From assembly GCF_963681195.1 (NCBI RefSeq), contig NZ_OY808997.1, positions 434,001 through 498,000 of the forward strand: a DNA stretch of 64,000 nt. Reading direction: 5' to 3'. Each line of letters starts with the position of its first letter. The first letter of the stretch is position 1. The notes beneath the pieces are model-generated. The model saw nothing but the letters and a program-made list of their open reading frames with translations. It did no database searches and had not been told where the DNA came from. Shown piece by piece: positions 1 to 8,472 of the stretch. The translations under genes and the position numbers were made by a program. This stretch comes from Vibrio sp. 16. Lineage in GTDB: Bacteria > Pseudomonadota > Gammaproteobacteria > Enterobacterales > Vibrionaceae.

Positions 1-274
1 TACCTGCAGCACCGCGACATTCATCGGAGATCTCTTCTGCGGTGAGCGTCAATCGGTCTAGCAGCGGTGAACATTCGCTGTAAAAGCGCTCTCCCGCCTC
101 TGTCAGGGAAAGTTTACGCGCGTGCCTATTCAGTAGACGCAGGTTTAGAGAATCCTCCAAAGCCTGTATGCGTCGAGTAATCGTTGCAACAGGGATCATA
201 GTTTTTCGGGAAGTCGCGGTGTAGCTCCCATTTTCGACCACAAGCCTGAACAAGTTGAGATCATCTAATTTCAT
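1..274 (-). CDS. LysR-family transcriptional regulator, N-terminal part (cut by window edge)
   Basis: The reverse strand starts at an ATG (272-274) and reads MKLDDLNLFRLVVENGSYTA, then a segment containing IPVATITRRIQALEDSLNLR and LLNRHARKLSLTEAGERFY. This is the winged helix-turn-helix of LysR-type regulators: helix-turn-helix around residues 18-40, wing and start of the linker helix by about residue 85. The ligand-binding domain lies outside the window, so target and effector cannot be inferred. It is divergent from the RssB-like gene, with about 250 bp between the two starts. LysR family membership is secure; the specific function is unknown. Confidence 0.85.
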   Translation of the reverse strand, partial: MKLDDLNLFRLVVENGSYTATSRKTMIPVATITRRIQALEDSLNLRLLNRHARKLSLTEAGERFYSECSPLLDRLTLTAEEISDECRGAAG

Positions 275-524
275 TTTAGTAGACACATTTTTTTACGAAT
301 CTGGTTAATTTATATCTATATCAAATGTCAAAGGTTGAGACATATCAACATCTTTATCGATATTTGATATTCCATACATATAGTATGCAACCCAGAGCAA
401 AAGTGGAAGATTTGTATAAACAGCCGTTCGTGACTACTTTTAAAGGGCGTTTGAAACAAAGGTCACTAGACCGAATAACAATAATAAACACGTTGTACTT
501 TATAGTTGTGTGAGGCAAAGGTTT

Positions 525-1625
525 ATGTATAAAACAGTTGAAGTTGCACCAAGCGATACTCCCAATATTGCCCCTGGTGAAAAACTTGTCATGTTGGTTG
601 ACGATGATCCTATCTTCCGTCGCATCACGTCGGGCTTCTTGCTATCTCAAGGATACAAAGTCGTCGAGGCTGAGAACGGATTAGACGGTTTAAGGAAGCT
701 TAAGAGCGCAGAGCCAGACATCATCATGTGCGATCTTGCCATGCCAGTACTCGATGGCATCGAGTTTGTAGAAGAGGTGAGCTTGGAGTATCCATCGCTG
801 CCTTTGATTGTGGTGTCTGCGACAGACGATATGGCCGATGTTGCAAAAGCGCTTCGTTACGGAATAAAGGATTTCTTGCCCAAGCCGATTGGCAATTACG
901 AGCATTTGATGTGCGCGATTGAGAATACCTTAGACGACTCGGACAATCATTTGAGTGACCAACGCGATTTTGCAAGCCAATGGTTCCGTGTTGATAGTGG
1001 GGATGTGCCCGAAGAGCAAGAGCTGCATTGGCATCTTGAGTTCTTGCAAGAAAATCGCAGTGCCGCCAAAGATTTGCTTCACGCCCTGCTTCCTGATCGG
1101 GATACCTCGCAAGGGGACTGGAAGTGCAGTTACCGCATTTTGCAGTCTACCGACGTGATGCCTATCGTGTTTGATTACGCTTGGTTAATGAACGGACAGT
1201 TTGCGTTTTATATCGTTGATTCAGCAAGTGAAGGTGAGCACGGTGCTGCAACCACACTCTTGATTCGTGCCTTGTTCCATGACTATTTACGTAACCTCAA
1301 GTGTTTCAACGCCGATTTAAAAGACATCGCCTATTTGCTGGAGAAGGGAATCAAGTGCTCGCAATGCTCTACGCCAGTTAAAGCCTTGTTTGGCGTTGCA
1401 GACCTCTCTGAAGGGACGCTATCTATTTTACCCGCTGGTCTTGATTGCCAGTGGTCAAATGGTTATATCTCTCAACATATTCAGCCCGGGGTTACGCTTG
1501 GCGATAACTGCGTTAAGAACTTTATCACCAACGAGTTGCCGATTCAGTCTGCTTGTCAGATTGCCCTTAGTTGCTTGGGATCGAGTAGCTTTACCTTAGA
1601 TATCTATCGTGGTGGCAGTGCTTAA
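525..1625 (+). CDS. RssB-like response regulator with degenerate PP2C-type output domain
   Basis: Residues about 20-135 form a CheY-like receiver: acidic cluster D26-D28, phosphoacceptor D70 (MCDLAMP), S98 and K120 in LPKP. The remaining ~220 residues have no DNA-binding motif and look like the PP2C/SpoIIE-type fold seen in RssB, the adaptor that delivers RpoS to ClpXP. Length (366 aa) is close to E. coli RssB (about 337 aa). I chose the ATG at 525 because AAAGG lies just upstream; a GTG at 510 would add five residues. It stands alone, divergent from a LysR gene, without the rssA neighbour of E. coli. RssB function is inferred from architecture; it could be another phosphatase-output regulator. 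Confidence 0.65.
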   Translation: MYKTVEVAPSDTPNIAPGEKLVMLVDDDPIFRRITSGFLLSQGYKVVEAENGLDGLRKLKSAEPDIIMCDLAMPVLDGIEFVEEVSLEYPSLPLIVVSATDDMADVAKALRYGIKDFLPKPIGNYEHLMCAIENTLDDSDNHLSDQRDFASQWFRVDSGDVPEEQELHWHLEFLQENRSAAKDLLHALLPDRDTSQGDWKCSYRILQSTDVMPIVFDYAWLMNGQFAFYIVDSASEGEHGAATTLLIRALFHDYLRNLKCFNADLKDIAYLLEKGIKCSQCSTPVKALFGVADLSEGTLSILPAGLDCQWSNGYISQHIQPGVTLGDNCVKNFITNELPIQSACQIALSCLGSSSFTLDIYRGGSA

Positions 1626-1789
1626 GCGCTGCTCGCCTCAAGTCATAAAATCTTAATAACCCTGTTTTTACTCGGTGTTTCCAGAACACAGAATAGGGTA
1701 TAGTCCGCCGAAACAAAAAAAGCCCATAGTGTTAACCCTTATTTCACTTGGTCTTAAATAAATCGTCACCTACATCAGAGAAGTAATCC

Positions 1790-1921
1790 ATGGCAGACAA
1801 AGATTTTAAAGAACCTTATAATATCTTTTACTTTTTAGGTTTTATTGCAGTCCTACTTATCCCTACACTTCCAGCTACTTTGACTTGGATTCGTGTACTT
1901 AACGGATACGCGGGCTTCTAA
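1790..1921 (+). CDS. Small single-pass membrane protein, 43 aa (TIGR02808-like)
   Basis: An ATG-initiated reading frame encodes 43 residues: a polar start (MADKDFKEPYN), one strongly hydrophobic segment of about 22 residues (FYFLGFIAVLLIPTLPATLT) and a short tail WIRVLNGYAGF. Its size and composition fit a short conserved Vibrionaceae membrane protein family that I recall as TIGR02808; that name is from memory and should be checked. The frame has its own spacing from neighbours, 168 bp after the RssB-like gene and just before ybaN. Function is unknown. Confidence 0.7.
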   Translation: MADKDFKEPYNIFYFLGFIAVLLIPTLPATLTWIRVLNGYAGF

Positions 1922-1946
1922 ATTTTTCTAGGGGCATGCCATCAGT

Positions 1947-2333
1947 ATTCGCAGACTTAGCTTAAATATTGTTGGTATCCTGAGTTTGTGCCTGGGCATT
2001 CTGGGCATATTCCTACCTTTGTTACCGACCACGCCCTTCATTTTACTTTCTAGCGCTTGCTTTATGCGCAGCAGTCCTCGATTTCATCGGTGGTTGCACC
2101 AACACAAAACCTTTGGACCAATATTAGACAATTGGCATAACCACAAAGCGGTTACCACCAAGGTCAAAACCCGAGGTGCCGTTTATATTTTGCTGAGCTT
2201 CAGTTTCTCAATATGGTTTGTTCCCCATTTTTGGCTAAAAATTATGCTAGTGATCATGCTGGTGGCACTTCTGGTTTGGTTTATTCGGTTGCCTGTGATT
2301 GAGCGCCTTGCTGACGAGCAAGAAAATCACTAA
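1947..2333 (+). CDS. ybaN: YbaN-like DUF454 inner-membrane protein (start codon unusual)
   Basis: The protein matches E. coli YbaN along its length: LGIFLPLLPTTPFILLSSACF, then MRSSPRFHRWL, a basic loop, and two C-terminal membrane spans ending in RLPVIERLADEQENH. The gene order ybaN-apt-dnaX-ybaB-recR is also that of E. coli. The frame opens after a TAG at 1929 and contains no ATG or GTG before the conserved region. The first usable standard start (TTG 1986) would cut into the first membrane span. ATT at 1947 gives the same N-terminal length as E. coli YbaN; ATC at 1941 is better spaced from the AGGGG at 1930. I give 1947 as the best guess. Cellular role is not established. Confidence 0.75.
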   Translation: MRRLSLNIVGILSLCLGILGIFLPLLPTTPFILLSSACFMRSSPRFHRWLHQHKTFGPILDNWHNHKAVTTKVKTRGAVYILLSFSFSIWFVPHFWLKIMLVIMLVALLVWFIRLPVIERLADEQENH

Positions 2334-2346
2334 GATTGCAAGGAAG

Positions 2347-2378
2347 CGTGCCCACCTTCGAGTGGGCGTTTGTTTTTT
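2347..2378 (+). terminator. Rho-independent terminator after ybaN
   Basis: GCCCAC (2350-2355), loop CTTCGA, GTGGGC (2362-2367), followed by GTTTGTTTTTT. It separates ybaN from apt, so apt probably has its own promoter in the 125 bp that follow. Confidence 0.75.
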
Positions 2379-2503
2379 AGGCACAAACCTTTTAGTCAGC
2401 ATGTTGAATAGATTCAGCAATGCATTGTGCAGAGAACCCACGCTATTGCTTGAAAATACTAATTATATAAACCGACAAGCCTAGCCAATCTAAGTAATGA
2501 ATT

Positions 2504-3049
2504 ATGACAACTGAAACACTCCAACTGATCAAATCTAGTATTAAAAGCATTCAAGACTACCCGAAACCAGGCATTCTATTTCGCGATGTCACTAGCTTGA
2601 TGGAAGATCCAGCGGCGTACCGCGCAACCATCAAACTTCTGGTGGAAAAGTACCAATCGATGGGATTCACTAAAGTCGTGGGCACCGAAGCACGAGGCTT
2701 CTTATTTGGCGCGCCTTTAGCACTAGAGCTTGGTGTTGGTTTCGTTCCTGTTCGTAAACCTGGCAAATTGCCACGTGAAACTGTCGCTCAATCTTATGAA
2801 CTTGAGTACGGTACTGACACACTAGAAATTCACACAGACGCGATCAAAGAAGGCGACAAAGTCCTTGTGGTTGATGACCTACTGGCAACAGGCGGCACAA
2901 TCGAAGCGACGACTAAACTGATTCGTCAGCTTGGTGGTGTGGTAGAGCACGCGGCGTTTGTGATCAATCTTCCTGAAATTGGCGGAGACAAGCGTCTTGA
3001 GGGCCTAGGTCTTAATGTTTACAGCATCTGTGAATTTGAAGGTCACTAA
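2504..3049 (+). CDS. apt: Adenine phosphoribosyltransferase
   Basis: Converts adenine and PRPP to AMP and pyrophosphate in purine salvage, in the cytoplasm. The PRPP-binding signature [13 protein letters not shown] is at residues 120-132, and the flexible-loop segment [10 protein letters not shown] at 84-93 is typical of bacterial Apt. Length 181 aa matches the family. The ATG start follows TAATGAATT without a strong Shine-Dalgarno. It precedes dnaX by 28 bp, as in E. coli, suggesting cotranscription with dnaX-ybaB-recR. Confidence 0.97.
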   Translation: MTTETLQLIKSSIKSIQDYPKPGILFRDVTSLMEDPAAYRATIKLLVEKYQSMGFTKVVGTEARGFLFGAPLALELGVGFVPVRKPGKLPRETVAQSYELEYGTDTLEIHTDAIKEGDKVLVVDDLLATGGTIEATTKLIRQLGGVVEHAAFVINLPEIGGDKRLEGLGLNVYSICEFEGH

Positions 3050-3077
3050 TCGGGTAAGTTATTAATAGGTTTAATTC

Positions 3078-5216
3078 ATGAGTTATCTTGCCTTAGCGCG
3101 AAAATGGCGTCCGACAAAATTTACGGAAGTTGTCGGTCAAAGCCATGTCTTAACAGCACTCGAAAATGCGTTAGCCCAGAATCGACTGCATCACGCGTAT
3201 CTATTTAGCGGTACGCGAGGAGTCGGCAAGACGACAATCGGTCGTTTGTTTGCCAAAGGGTTAAACTGTGAAACAGGCATTACCTCGACGCCATGTGGTC
3301 AATGTGCCACTTGTAAAGAAATCGATGAAGGTCGCTTTGTTGATTTGCTAGAGATTGATGCTGCGTCGCGCACAAAGGTCGAAGATACTCGTGAATTGCT
3401 GGACAACGTTCAGTACAAACCGGCTCGCGGTCGATTCAAAGTTTACCTCATCGATGAAGTTCATATGCTCTCGCGCCATAGTTTCAATGCGTTATTAAAA
3501 ACGCTTGAAGAGCCACCAGAGTATGTGAAGTTTTTGCTCGCGACCACGGATCCTCAAAAACTACCAGTGACAATATTGTCTCGCTGTTTACAGTTCCATC
3601 TGAAGCCAATCAGTGTGGATACTATACATGAGCAGCTAGACCACATTTTAGCTAAAGAGCAAGTGACCAGTGAGGCTCGTGCTCTTGGTATGATCGCACA
3701 CGCTGCGGATGGCAGTATGCGTGATGCACTCAGTTTGACCGATCAAGCTATCGCACTTGGTAATGGTACTGTGTTAACTGATAGCGTTGCCCACATGTTG
3801 GGAACGCTAGATACGGATCAGGCACTGCATTTACTTGAAGCCATCAGTTCCAAACAGCCACAACAAGCAATGGAGATGGTGACCCAGCTCGCGCAAAACG
3901 GGGTAGAGTGGGATGGGTTGCTGCAACAGCTTGCGACCCAACTGCATCGTATGGCGATGTTCCAAGCGTTGCCTTCAACGCTAGACAAAGCGCAGCCTGA
4001 CGCTGAAAAAATAGAGCTGCTTAGCCGAGCGCTCTCTCCGCAAGATGTGCAGTTGTACTACCAAATTGCGTTGAAAGGTCGTCAAGATCTGCCGTTAGCA
4101 CCGTCGGAGCGAATTGGCTTAGAGATGGTTGTGCTGCGCATGATGGCATTTAGACCCGCTTCTCAGCCGCAAGCAAACGCAATTTCAACCGCACCTGAGG
4201 TCAGCCCTGCGCCAGTTGCTAGTGCGCCGCAGGCAACGTCACAACCTCAACCTGCTCCGACTCCCCAAAGCGCGATGACTGAGCAAAGCCCTTCAGCGCC
4301 AATGCCGCACACTCAGCCATCGGTGCCAGATCAAGGTTATGACGCTCCACCTCCGGGCTATATGAATGAGCCAGTGCAATACGATGCTCCGCCAATGTAT
4401 GATGATGCTCCAATGCAAGGGCATGCTCCTTCTCAAAGCGCGCCTCAACAGCGTCCACCTGCACAGTCAGAGCAGCCGCCTACGAGCAGAGGAACATCAG
4501 CGATAAGCGGATTGCGCCATCAACTGCGATCTCAGCGTAAAGGTTTGACACCAAATCCTGACGCATCAGGAAACGCGCCAAAAAAGGCTAGAGCGGCATC
4601 TGCTAAACCAGATTCTGTGCTCGACCGTGTTGCTCAAAAGCACGGTGGAGCATCGCAGGTGTCGCCTTTGTCAAACCCACAATCGACTGCAACACCTGTA
4701 GAAGAGAATGAGCCTTATCGCTGGAAACCAACTCTACCGCAAAAAGAGCAGCAGAAAACTGAGCTCACACCGACACAGTTAAAGAAAGCCCTAGAGCATG
4801 AAAAAACACCAGAAATGATACAGAAGCTGGTGGTTGAGAGCTTAGAGCAAAGTGATTGGGCGTCATTGATCAGCAAGTTAGAGACCGCCAAATTGACTGA
4901 GCAGCTCGCGCTGAACTCGCATTTTGAGCGCAGTGGTTCTTCTATTTCATTGACGCTACGACCAGAACAGGCGCACCTGAACACCGACCGCGCACAGAGC
5001 GAACTGCTTCAGGCGCTCAATAGCGTATTGGGTGAAGAGTGCCACTTGAGCGTGGAAGTGGGCGATAAGGGGGAAACTCCGTTAGAATTAAGAGACAAAC
5101 TTTATCAGGGTAAATTGCAGCAAGCATTCACCAGCCTAGAAAATGATGAACACGTTCGCTTTATCGAGCGACGTTTCGCGGCTGAACTTGATAAAGAGAG
5201 TGTACGACCAATTTAA
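3078..5216 (+). CDS. dnaX: DNA polymerase III subunits tau and gamma
   Basis: Clamp-loader ATPase. Walker A GTRGVGKTT at residues 45-53, zinc-binding cysteines C64, C73, C76 and C79, Walker B LIDEVHM at 124-130 and SRC motif at 168-170. A Pro/Gln/Ala-rich linker (about 370-480) leads to the tau-specific C-terminal region that contacts DnaB and the polymerase. Full length is 712 aa, longer than E. coli tau (643 aa), mostly through the linker. Codons 502-503 sit on a slippery heptamer, so a gamma-length product of 504 aa is also expected (see separate entry). It lies between apt and ybaB. Confidence 0.97.
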   Translation: MSYLALARKWRPTKFTEVVGQSHVLTALENALAQNRLHHAYLFSGTRGVGKTTIGRLFAKGLNCETGITSTPCGQCATCKEIDEGRFVDLLEIDAASRTKVEDTRELLDNVQYKPARGRFKVYLIDEVHMLSRHSFNALLKTLEEPPEYVKFLLATTDPQKLPVTILSRCLQFHLKPISVDTIHEQLDHILAKEQVTSEARALGMIAHAADGSMRDALSLTDQAIALGNGTVLTDSVAHMLGTLDTDQALHLLEAISSKQPQQAMEMVTQLAQNGVEWDGLLQQLATQLHRMAMFQALPSTLDKAQPDAEKIELLSRALSPQDVQLYYQIALKGRQDLPLAPSERIGLEMVVLRMMAFRPASQPQANAISTAPEVSPAPVASAPQATSQPQPAPTPQSAMTEQSPSAPMPHTQPSVPDQGYDAPPPGYMNEPVQYDAPPMYDDAPMQGHAPSQSAPQQRPPAQSEQPPTSRGTSAISGLRHQLRSQRKGLTPNPDASGNAPKKARAASAKPDSVLDRVAQKHGGASQVSPLSNPQSTATPVEENEPYRWKPTLPQKEQQKTELTPTQLKKALEHEKTPEMIQKLVVESLEQSDWASLISKLETAKLTEQLALNSHFERSGSSISLTLRPEQAHLNTDRAQSELLQALNSVLGEECHLSVEVGDKGETPLELRDKLYQGKLQQAFTSLENDEHVRFIERRFAAELDKESVRPI
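4568..4591 (+). promoter_or_regulatory. Programmed -1 frameshift site in dnaX (gamma production)
   Basis: In the dnaX frame the bases A AAA AAG occupy 4580-4586, the same heptamer used in E. coli dnaX. After a one-base backward slip the next codons are GGC (4586-4588) and TAG (4589-4591), so the product ends one residue past the site, just as E. coli gamma does. A Shine-Dalgarno-like AGGA begins at 4568, 8-9 bases upstream, where E. coli has its stimulatory element. I did not verify a downstream stem-loop. Confidence 0.8.
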
Positions 5217-5289
5217 TTGTCGGGGTTGAAAGCGATTGAGTTCAGCCCCATCTAATAACGAAACAAGCTAACTAACCAGAGAGATAAAC

Positions 5290-5619
5290 ATGTTTGGTAA
5301 AGGCGGTATGGGCACTCTAATGAAGCAAGCCCAGCAAATGCAAGAGCGTATGCAAAAGCTTCAAGAAGAAATCGCAAATATGGAAGTGACCGGTGAGTCT
5401 GGTGCTGGCCTTGTGAAAGTGACGATTACTGGTAGTCACAGTGTGCGTCGTGTTGAAATCGATGAAAGCTTGATGGAAGACGACAAAGAGATGCTTGAAG
5501 ATCTTATCGCTGCTGCATTTAACGATGCTGCTCGCCGCGTTGAAGAAACTCAAAAAGAGAAAATGGCTGGCGTAACTGGCGGTATGCAATTACCACCAGG
5601 TATGAAAATGCCGTTCTAA
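5290..5619 (+). CDS. ybaB: YbaB/EbfC nucleoid-associated protein
   Basis: Small dimeric DNA-binding protein of the YbaB/EbfC family, 109 aa. It starts [18 protein letters not shown], has the conserved amphipathic helix with [17 protein letters not shown], and a C-terminal segment ending GMKMPF, all typical. It sits between dnaX and recR as in most gammaproteobacteria. A Shine-Dalgarno-like AGAG precedes the ATG. The family coats DNA and influences nucleoid organisation and gene expression; a link to replication or repair is inferred from the neighbours. Confidence 0.95.
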   Translation: MFGKGGMGTLMKQAQQMQERMQKLQEEIANMEVTGESGAGLVKVTITGSHSVRRVEIDESLMEDDKEMLEDLIAAAFNDAARRVEETQKEKMAGVTGGMQLPPGMKMPF

Positions 5620-5635
5620 TCGACAAGGTTAGTTA

Positions 5636-6238
5636 ATGCGTACCAGTCATATGCTGGAACAATTGATGGAGGCCTTACGTTGTCTACCTGGGGTTGGCCC
5701 CAAGTCTGCGCAGCGTATGGCCTTTCATTTGTTACAGCGAGATAGAAAAGGTGGCTTGCAACTGGCGGATGCCCTAAGCCAGTCAATGACCGAAATTGGC
5801 CACTGTAGCGAATGTCGTACTTTCACAGAAGAGGAAGTGTGTCATATCTGCACTAACCCGAAGCGGCAAGAAAATGGCCAGCTTTGTGTGGTTGAAAGCC
5901 CTGCTGATATTGCAGCCGTGGAAGCAACGGGGCAGTATTCCGGACGTTACTTTGTCTTGATGGGGCACTTGTCGCCGTTAGACGGTATCGGACCGAGCGA
6001 TATTGGTCTTGATGTGTTGGACTATCGTTTACGCCGTGGTGATATTAGCGAAGTGATTTTGGCGACAAATCCCACCGTTGAAGGCGAAGCAACAGCACAC
6101 TACATTGCCGAGCTATGTAAAGAAAGCCAAGTATCGGCAAGCCGTATTGCTCACGGGGTTCCTGTCGGGGGCGAGCTCGAATTGGTTGACGGTACAACGT
6201 TATCCCATTCGTTGTTAGGCCGACAAAAGTTAAGTTGA
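5636..6238 (+). CDS. recR: Recombination mediator RecR
   Basis: RecFOR pathway protein that helps load RecA on gapped DNA. Helix-hairpin-helix region in residues 1-50 ([16 protein letters not shown]), zinc finger with C57, C60, C69 and C72, then the Toprim domain ([20 protein letters not shown]) and a C-terminal Walker-B-like part. Length 200 aa matches the family. It starts 16 bp after ybaB and ends at a terminator, closing the operon. Confidence 0.97.
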   Translation: MRTSHMLEQLMEALRCLPGVGPKSAQRMAFHLLQRDRKGGLQLADALSQSMTEIGHCSECRTFTEEEVCHICTNPKRQENGQLCVVESPADIAAVEATGQYSGRYFVLMGHLSPLDGIGPSDIGLDVLDYRLRRGDISEVILATNPTVEGEATAHYIAELCKESQVSASRIAHGVPVGGELELVDGTTLSHSLLGRQKLS

Positions 6239-6239
6239 T

Positions 6240-6267
6240 AAAGCGATGCCATGAGCATCGCTTTTTT
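6240..6267 (+). terminator. Terminator after recR
   Basis: AAGCGATGC (6241-6249), short loop, GCATCGCTT followed by a T run to 6267. It ends the apt/dnaX/ybaB/recR operon ahead of the convergent lipoprotein gene. Confidence 0.85.
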
Positions 6268-6295
6268 GTGGTGGACCACTTTTACGTCTATAGGC

Positions 6296-7339
6296 TTAGT
6301 GTCTAAAGCGCTCTATTTCTTGAGTCACTGTAGGGCTAATCATCAGGCGGCTTTCACCATTTTGGCTTGCAAGTAAAAATCGACTCCATACGCTATCGCG
6401 ACTGGTATATGAAGCCAAGAGGCGTTTACCTTCAAGCCGCTTGTTGGCATTGACCGTGACGCAAGAGTTAGATTTCTCTCCATCCAGTAAGCACACATCC
6501 ATTGTTTGTTGAGCGAAGCTCTCCATCAAGGTCCATCGGATTTGCTCGGTAAGCGGCGAACTGCTTTTCACGTCAATGTGAACCTCATGGCTATCGGTTA
6601 ACGCTGCCCATAGTGAGTCTATCGCCTTACGCAGTTCGGTCGGTGTAACCTGATTGGGCTCGGTTAGGGTGACAGTCGCAATACCATTTTCACTCGACCA
6701 GTCAACGGCAAACGTCGGTTGATCATCTCGCACTGGTTGCTCTCGTTGATTTTGCTCGCTTGCCATCTCACGTTTTAGGGTATCGATGAGTTGTTGCCAT
6801 TCTAATTCATTGGCGACGTCTGCTGCTTTTACCCAGTAGGCTTGATAGATTCGGTGCCACTGCTGCTCGACGTCATACTGATCGGCAAAACGATGGAACA
6901 CTGAATCCCACATCAACTGGTAGTCATCAAGGTAAGTTGATGTGGTTCGAGCGTTGACCAACACTTGCTGCTCTCTAAGAATGATTTTGACCCTATCAGT
7001 ATTGGTTCTTCCGATACTGTCTTTTGCATACAGTTCAAACTCGTAAGTGCCCGCAATGGTTGGATTGATCAGTGTTGCGGTCAAACTGTCACCGTTCAAA
7101 ATAGCAAGTTGCTGAGGACCTGAGATCTGGCTCCATCGCGTCGTCTTAATCTTGTAGAGGTGTTTGGGGTAAGTTTTGGTTGAGCCTCTTAAGGTGACAC
7201 TTGCCTGCGGAAGCGTGTGCAACTGATCCGAGCCTGCGTTCACAGTGGGTTTAGTGTATTTTTCAGTATCGCTTGCATCATCGACACAGCCGAATGTGAA
7301 CAGCACTAACGCAATACTCAGTACTTTCAAGTAGTTCAT
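6296..7339 (-). CDS. Putative lipoprotein with PKD/immunoglobulin-like N-terminal domain
   Basis: Residues 1-18 form a lipoprotein signal with Cys18 as probable lipidated residue (FTFGC followed by VDDASD). Residues about 33-125 read like a PKD or related beta-sandwich domain: VNAGSDQ, TRWSQISGP, a TYEFELYAKDS strand. The remaining ~220 residues are mixed helix and strand and I do not recognise them. It starts 15 bp after the DUF2860 gene, so the two are almost certainly cotranscribed with the upstream two-component pair. The D/E after the lipidated Cys would favour inner-membrane retention by the E. coli Lol rule, which may not hold in vibrios. Function unknown. Confidence 0.7.
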   Translation of the reverse strand: MNYLKVLSIALVLFTFGCVDDASDTEKYTKPTVNAGSDQLHTLPQASVTLRGSTKTYPKHLYKIKTTRWSQISGPQQLAILNGDSLTATLINPTIAGTYEFELYAKDSIGRTNTDRVKIILREQQVLVNARTTSTYLDDYQLMWDSVFHRFADQYDVEQQWHRIYQAYWVKAADVANELEWQQLIDTLKREMASEQNQREQPVRDDQPTFAVDWSSENGIATVTLTEPNQVTPTELRKAIDSLWAALTDSHEVHIDVKSSSPLTEQIRWTLMESFAQQTMDVCLLDGEKSNSCVTVNANKRLEGKRLLASYTSRDSVWSRFLLASQNGESRLMISPTVTQEIERFRH

Positions 7340-7354
7340 CGTGTTATTCCTTGG

Positions 7355-8356
7355 TTAAAAGCTGTAGCTAATGCCCGTTGAAAGAAAGGTATTTTCGCTA
7401 TCGTAGAAGTTGATGTCGGAGTCCTGCTTTTGATAACCCGCCATCACATGCAACTGAGTACCTTGCCAGCCAAAGAGTTGCTGATAGCTATAAACAGAAA
7501 AGACGCCGACAGTGTTCTGATCTTGTTTTTGATTGAATACAGGGTTCTCTTTGTCAAAGGCGCTACTGCTATTTCGAATGGTGGTGGTAATACTATGTTG
7601 ACGCAGACTTAAAATGACGGACAGTTGCGCGCTGAACTGTTCGAAGTCGTGCGCATCGCCCTTCGCATCTCTAACCGTGTAGTAAAGTGCAGGTGCCAGA
7701 ATCAGACTTGGATGAAGGGGGAAAGTTAATTCGGTCCCAAAGCGGTGATATTGGCTATCTCTAGCAAGTTGATCACGCTGCACGGGCGAGAGGCTAAGTG
7801 ACAAACCAATATCATCTTGTTCTATGTCGCTGGTAGCGTACGCATATTTCACCGACACAGGGAAAGGAGCATTGAAGTCTAGTGAGAGGCGGCCTCCCGA
7901 TACGCGTTGGTCGGTCGTTTGTCTGTCTTGATTGGTTAGATATGGGTCTTCCCACACCTCATCCATTCCGGGTAAGTTTCCAAACAGAGCGCCAGTCGCC
8001 ACAAGGTGTTTCGTGATTTTTTGGGAGACTCCTAGCTCGGCCTGAAACTGCGCTTGCGTGATTTGATCTTCGCTATTTCCCAAGTAGATCAATGTATTGC
8101 CAAAACTGTATTGTAAGCGACCAAGAATAAATGGCGCGGCTTGAGCGATGCGTTCACCTTCATCATCTAGACTTGCAGTGCTGGCATTGTCATCGTGGGT
8201 GCTGGATTGCGACTGGTTTTGACTCCATCCTGCATTGACGCTGAGTGTACCGCTGAATCCGGGAGTAAATGCGTCGGTTTGTGCGAGACTACTCATGGGC
8301 AAGAGTGCGAGCAGCGTGCAGCATGACCAACGATATAGAGTGAAGCGAGAAATCAT
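7355..8356 (-). CDS. DUF2860-type putative outer-membrane beta-barrel protein
   Basis: A signal peptide of about 25 residues ends in SSLAQ. The mature protein is rich in alternating polar and aromatic strands (QYHRFGTELTFPLHPSLILA, FSAQLSVILSLRQHSITTTI) and ends in the C-terminal aromatic SYSF, as outer-membrane barrels do. I recognise it as the DUF2860 family, common in vibrios. It is the first gene after the sensor kinase (116 bp gap) and precedes the lipoprotein, which points to control by the adjacent two-component system. Barrel structure is inferred; transport substrate unknown. Confidence 0.75.
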   Translation of the reverse strand: MISRFTLYRWSCCTLLALLPMSSLAQTDAFTPGFSGTLSVNAGWSQNQSQSSTHDDNASTASLDDEGERIAQAAPFILGRLQYSFGNTLIYLGNSEDQITQAQFQAELGVSQKITKHLVATGALFGNLPGMDEVWEDPYLTNQDRQTTDQRVSGGRLSLDFNAPFPVSVKYAYATSDIEQDDIGLSLSLSPVQRDQLARDSQYHRFGTELTFPLHPSLILAPALYYTVRDAKGDAHDFEQFSAQLSVILSLRQHSITTTIRNSSSAFDKENPVFNQKQDQNTVGVFSVYSYQQLFGWQGTQLHVMAGYQKQDSDINFYDSENTFLSTGISYSF

Positions 8357-8472
8357 GTGACGTCCTTTTAATTAGCAATAAAGTAATGCGAATTAAAATT
8401 ACCATTCACTCTGCTTATGGGTCGTTGGCGAATCGTGGACAGTTTGTGTCCATTTTGGTCACATTAAGATGA

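Noticed and set aside
325..513. 62-residue reading frame upstream of the RssB-like gene
   Set aside because: No recognisable motif, poor ribosome-binding site, and composition like non-coding AT-rich DNA; it ends where the real gene begins.
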